Made by a program: the position numbers and the translations under genes | The notes under the pieces: generated by a model | The model's input: the letters and a program-made list of their open reading frames with translations, nothing else | Told to the model about the DNA's origin: nothing | Database searches by the model: none | Source of the DNA: Sphagnum compactum | Lineage: Eukaryota; Bryophyta; Sphagnopsida; Sphagnales | DNA: 64,000 bases | Direction of reading: 5' to 3' | Assembly: GCA_965153455.1 (NCBI GenBank) | Contig: OZ234494.1 | Location: forward strand, 4,712,001-4,776,000 | Shown here: piece after piece, positions 59,950 through 64,000 of the stretch | How positions within the stretch are numbered: the stretch's first letter is position 1 | Layout: every line of letters starts with the position of its first letter

Positions 59950-61744
59950 CTTTTTATGAACCTAGTGGTGCTTCAAGTGCTTGTGAACATTAACAAATAG
60001 AAGAGTTGTTGTGACAAACAATTTGCACAGCTTGCACATCAATTGCATAATTTTGGTTATGAAGAAGAAAAAATGCCCACAAAACATTTGAACGATGGCT
60101 TGACATAAAAAATATTGGTTTTTCTTACAATAACAAGTAAGTTGTACCCACTAAAAAATAAGACTCCTACAACAAGAGTTGTGATGGTAAACTGATACAT
60201 TGATAGCAACCTCCAAATGAATGAAAGAAGAAGCATACAAGCCATTTTTATTCTCTCTCTAATTTCACAACACAAGTTAATGAGTTTTTCACCAACATCA
60301 TTTGTTATTTTTGTGCATAATGCACACAAAGAATGATGAACGTTATTGTTGCAACTTAAATAATTAATTGGACATTGGACTCCATGAGAGAAAATACCAA
60401 ACACAAAACCATTTTAGTAGAATCGTGCATGTGTCACATTCAATGGAAACACAAGTATGCAAATTGACTAGGGGAAGTTAATATATTTGGATATTTTGTG
60501 AAACACATGAGATAAAGGGGTATTTTGTTTGTAATGCTATGAAATAGTAAAACATTAAAGAAATATTATATTCAAATTGAGAATGTTTTAATTTTATTAT
60601 CATAATTCAATTAAAAACTGTTTAAATCTAAATAAATTATAAATTTTGTTTTTTTCAATAAGTTGCACATTATTTGAAAAAGAAGAAAGTAAAGTTCCTT
60701 AACAAATTGAAGAAGATTGCCATAATTTGCCATAACAAGAACAAGTTTTGATCATTGAAGAAGTTGCAAACTTCAGTAGCATGAACATAAAAAGTTTAAT
60801 GTACTCCTTATATTCCTACCTACCTTCATCATCACCAACAAGCCTAAGTATTGGTATCATTAGCAATATCACAAAACCCAAGACCTATATTGGTTTGGTA
60901 TGAAAGCTTTAAACCCTGAAGACATACCCACCTCACTATGAGTATCACTGGGGTACATGGGTGAACTCATACCCGATAGGTATGTTCTTCAAGGGCAATA
61001 TTCATACAAATATCTACCCAAGTTTCACCTTATGTCCTAATACAACAATGCTTTGTTCATGTTGAAACATCTATTTTGTTAATATGACTAAACTAATAAT
61101 TCTGATTTTTTTAACCGAATGGTTTGGATCAAATATTTTATTGAATTTGAGATAAAATATTGGAAACATTTATTTGTTGGATCATCTAGTGAGACAGTAC
61201 ATTAGTAATATCTATTGTTGTATCATTCGGTGGTCTTCAAATCAAAATTTCATTTTAAATTTCAAATCTCCAAATGATCATTTGTTAATTCCAAAGTCCA
61301 GATTGAACTAACTACATGATTTGACCTTTTGATTCCCAAAAAGCTAAATGGAAAAAAAAATAAAAATTTAATCACTTCCCCAACTAGTTTTGATTTTCAC
61401 AATGGAAAATAATATTTAGTAAATACAAATTTTAACATGAAAACTTACTTTGATTGTGTTTGATTTTACTGTTTAAAATTTTCATAATATGGACATGTCC
61501 TTATTTTTTTCAATTATCTTTCACCATCCTTCGGTTCTAATATTTTTGGAATATAACATCTATTGACAAACAAATATTCTTTTTCAATGACTATCATGGT
61601 AATGCCAAGGTCTGAATACGCTTAGTTTTAATTAACAGAATTTTCATCATTCACATTTCACGTGGGTACGAATTCTGTTTTCTTGTTGTTGTTTCACAAT
61701 AACAGATCTTTTTTGTCTCTTCTAAATTGGCAATGGCCATCTTC

Positions 61745-61804
61745 ATGTAACACTTTTTAGATTCTTAAAGATTTTCACCTTTAGAATCCGAAAAGTGTTA
61801 CATG
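61745..61804. ncRNA. Short hairpin, about 25-bp stem
   Basis: ATGTAACACTTTTTAGATTC at the left pairs with GAATCCGAAAAGTGTTACAT at the right, extended by CTTAAAG/CTTTA and closing on a loop of about 8 bases. There are two mismatches and one bulge. It could be a small-RNA precursor, a MITE remnant or a chance palindrome. No transcription signal is evident. Confidence 0.35.
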
Positions 61805-62619
61805 TGTTATGAGCCACAAATGTTTGTGGAGTCACAAATTTTTGTCTGAGAAAAACTATATTCTCCAAGTGTAAGAGGCCTCACTCAAGAAAGTGAAGGT
61901 ACTACCAACTGTAGGCACTCTGGCCAAAGTAACAACACTATGCTAAAGTAATGCTATCACTCTAGCCAAAGAGAACAATGTTTAAATGCACAAAACTTAG
62001 GGCCACTTTAGATGAGGATTGAAGGTCAAGGGTCTAATAAAATAGAGCAACCTTATTGGATGACAGCCATAAATTGGACCCACAACTTTCAGATGAGGGC
62101 CCAAGACCAAAAAGTGGCAAATCAAGGCTAAATCTACATGGCACCATTTTGGAATGAAAATTTATTGGTTCAAACCCCCCCAAAAAAAAAGCTTAAAAAG
62201 GCGAGCTCATGATTTGAAGAGCCAAGATGCAAGCTAGGGTCCAAGGGAGGGTCCAACCCAAGGATGCAAAATTTGCTTCAAGTGAGTCCAAATTGGTTCC
62301 TACAAATTTGGACCATGGACCCCTATCTAGAGTGGGCCTTAGTATCTGGGCTTATTACTTCCAGAAAAAACATTACCTAGCCTAGTTGGATCCAAATCCC
62401 TATGTTCAGAGTCAAGAACAAAATAGAGGATAATGTTGGCCAGAATTCCAAGTATCCTCAATTCCCAAGGACCCAATTCCCAAGGAGGTGAGCTCATTGG
62501 GAATTGGGGATAGTTGAAATTATGGACCAACACTAATCTCTACTTCAAAGTTCATATATAACATAATTTAGATATTTATATATTCTTCAAGTATCCCCAA
62601 TTCCCAAGGAGCCAAGGGA

Positions 62620-64000
62620 CCACGTATGTGTAACTTATAAAATAAATAAATAAATAAATAAATAAATATGTAAATAAATAAATAGTTATAGAAGTAATAA
62701 AGCCATGGGTGACGAGGTTTCAACTTCCCACACTTGTGTTGACTCAGCAGTGAGCACTACTACTACGTGTAACTTAACCACAAGTTAGGTGGAGAAGCTT
62801 AAATGCGAAGAGGGGGGGGTTGAAAGAGAAGAAATGGCATAATTAAACAAATAAGTAAATAAAATAAAGAGGGGTGGGGAGCAATAAGGGCTAGTCTAGA
62901 GGGGAGGGGGGGGAAGCATTGATGATACTAGACCTGTGGCTGCTTGCTGTCTTCATTATACACTCTTTCTCCTTCCCAGCTCCTCACTCCTCCCTCTTGC
63001 TTGTGTGTCTCCCTCTCACTCGCTCTTCTCTCTACCCAGTTGTTGTGTGTTTGTTTGTTGGCTGATTCATTCAGTAGCCTAGGCTAGTAGTGATGGTGGG
63101 TAAAAAACACAGGGTTGGTTGTTGGGTTTCCTCTTCTTCTTCTTCCTCCTCCTCCTCTACTTCCTTCCTTCCTTCCTTCCTTCCTCATTTAGGGTGGAGG
63201 GTTGCATGCATGTAATCTCTTTTTATTTCAATGTTTGGTGTGTGATAAAAGTCATCCTCTCTTGTAGTGGTACTAGCTGACTGACTGACTGACTGACTGC
63301 CTGACTGACTCCTGAAGAAGAAGTGATTTTGTTGTTGTGTTTTTTTTTCCTTCCATCACACAAAAAAGAATTTTTTGCCATCAGTTTTACACAAACAACC
63401 ACTAGCCTACAACTCTCTCTGTGTCTGACAAAAAGTGTGTGCAGTTAGAAAAAGTCTCTGCATTATTTCTGCACTTTCCTCACTGTTCTGCTGCTGCTGC
63501 TGCTAGTTGCAACATTCATAGCCGGGAGTGTATGTTTTTAAAATTTTATTTTTGGTTGAAGAGATTGGCGTGTGAACATCATCTCGTCCCTTACACGTCC
63601 TGCAGCGATCCCGTTCCCCGCCCCCCCCGGCAATGCTGCTTTCCAACGGGTTCTATAAGTGCCGTCCCCTGTGAACCGAACTGCTCAGTTGTTGTTGCAG
63701 CAGTAGCAGCAGTCTCTTCTTCTTTCCCCCCTCCAACGCACGCTGTCTGTCTGTCTGTCCGTCTTCTGTGTCTGTTGTTGTGCCTCTCACAGTCTCCTGT
63801 AGCTATTCCTCCTCCTCCTCCTCCTCTTCTTCTTCTTCTTCCTGCATAGATATATCGATAGATCTAACTTAACCCTCTTACAAGTCTTCTGTGAAACCTG
63901 CCTCACTAGTATTTGCTCATTCAATGACAATAATATTCGTACAAGCTCAAGAGGTGCTTGTAGACTAACTAGCTTCTGAACTCTGCCTCTGAACTCTAGA
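62620..64000 (+). promoter_or_regulatory. Probable promoter and CT-rich 5' leader of a gene beyond the window
   Basis: From about 62940 the plus strand becomes strongly pyrimidine-rich. It is full of short repeats: CTTCTTCTTCCTCC (63130), TTCC (63160-63185), CTGA (63278-63310), CTG (63488-63504), GTCT (63745-63762) and CTC/CTT (63806-63842). CpG frequency rises at 63.55-63.75 kb. This matches long 5' leaders of plant regulatory genes. Upstream, ACGTG-type and TGACTCA words occur at 62742-62770, and a weak TATTATAC-like box is near 62953. The 142-codon frame at 63421-63849 starts at a GTG and is a translation of the repeats; I do not call it a gene. Direction is inferred from the CT bias. Confidence 0.45.
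62640..62690. repeat. AAAT tetranucleotide microsatellite
   Basis: About 11 units of TAAA/AAAT with one TATG interruption. Confidence 0.9.

Larger units (their letters stand above)
59950..62900. other. Spacer, no confident gene
   Basis: A 115-codon minus frame (60404-60057) is open and not obviously repetitive, but shows no recognisable domain, splice context or duplicate in the window. A short copy of the GAGGCCTCACTCAAGAAAG repeat lies near 61880-61930. Local AATTCCCAAGGA words recur at 62455-62605. CpG remains low until about 62.6 kb. Confidence 0.4.

Noticed and set aside
63421-63849. A 142-codon frame at the right edge
   Set aside because: It starts at GTG, is a translation of CTG, CTC and CTT repeats, and lies in a probable 5' leader.
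1-64000. CRISPR arrays, operons or bacterial genes
   Set aside because: No regularly spaced identical repeats and no prokaryote-like gene density; composition and element content are those of a plant nucleus.

Overview
This window looks like nuclear DNA from a land plant with a large, repeat-rich genome. It is very AT-rich and strongly CpG-poor over most of its length. No complete host gene is recognisable. Almost everything that can be identified is a decayed transposable element. The lineage cannot be fixed from sequence alone; the Ty3/gypsy pol remnant is compatible with a seed-free plant, but that is only an impression.

Layout. Bases 1-4.3 kb are featureless AT-rich spacer. From 4.3 to 18.5 kb lie members of one non-autonomous CACTA (En/Spm-like) family: a 5' end at 4288, and a 4.28-kb copy at 6078-10361 with matching termini and an ATT target duplication. 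A third copy, 13100-16457, splits a dead Ty3/gypsy pol region (RT before it, RNase H and integrase after it) and is flanked by CAT on both sides. From 18.8 to 29.7 kb the DNA is less AT-rich. It holds small inverted-repeat elements, a fold-back element with a near-perfect 41-bp hairpin, a possible minus-strand gene fragment near 22.4-22.9 kb, and a CpG-rich islet near 29.4-29.7 kb. From 30.7 to 32.2 kb are a 177-bp tandem duplication and a degenerate minisatellite.

The central structure is a large inverted duplication. A left arm (about 34113-41567) and a right arm (about 51577-56284) are reverse complements separated by about 10 kb, and a direct repeat lies outside each arm (about 32.61-33.40 and 58.67-59.95 kb). 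The arms give a relative chronology. A CACTA copy sits at the same place in both arms, so it predates the duplication, and the right copy later lost about 1.1 kb. A 1.6-kb insertion with 8-bp direct repeats is present only in the left arm, so it is probably younger. The right arm's inner limit falls inside a terminal-inverted-repeat element that is complete in the left arm. The spacer carries a second long CACTA copy (to 50045) and an intron-bearing hAT transposase pseudogene (50.4-51.5 kb).

The last kilobase (62.9-64.0 kb) is pyrimidine-rich and full of short CT/CTT/CCT repeats, like the promoter and 5' leader of a plant gene whose coding region lies beyond the window.

Similarities were judged by eye. 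Boundaries marked 'about' are uncertain by tens of bases.
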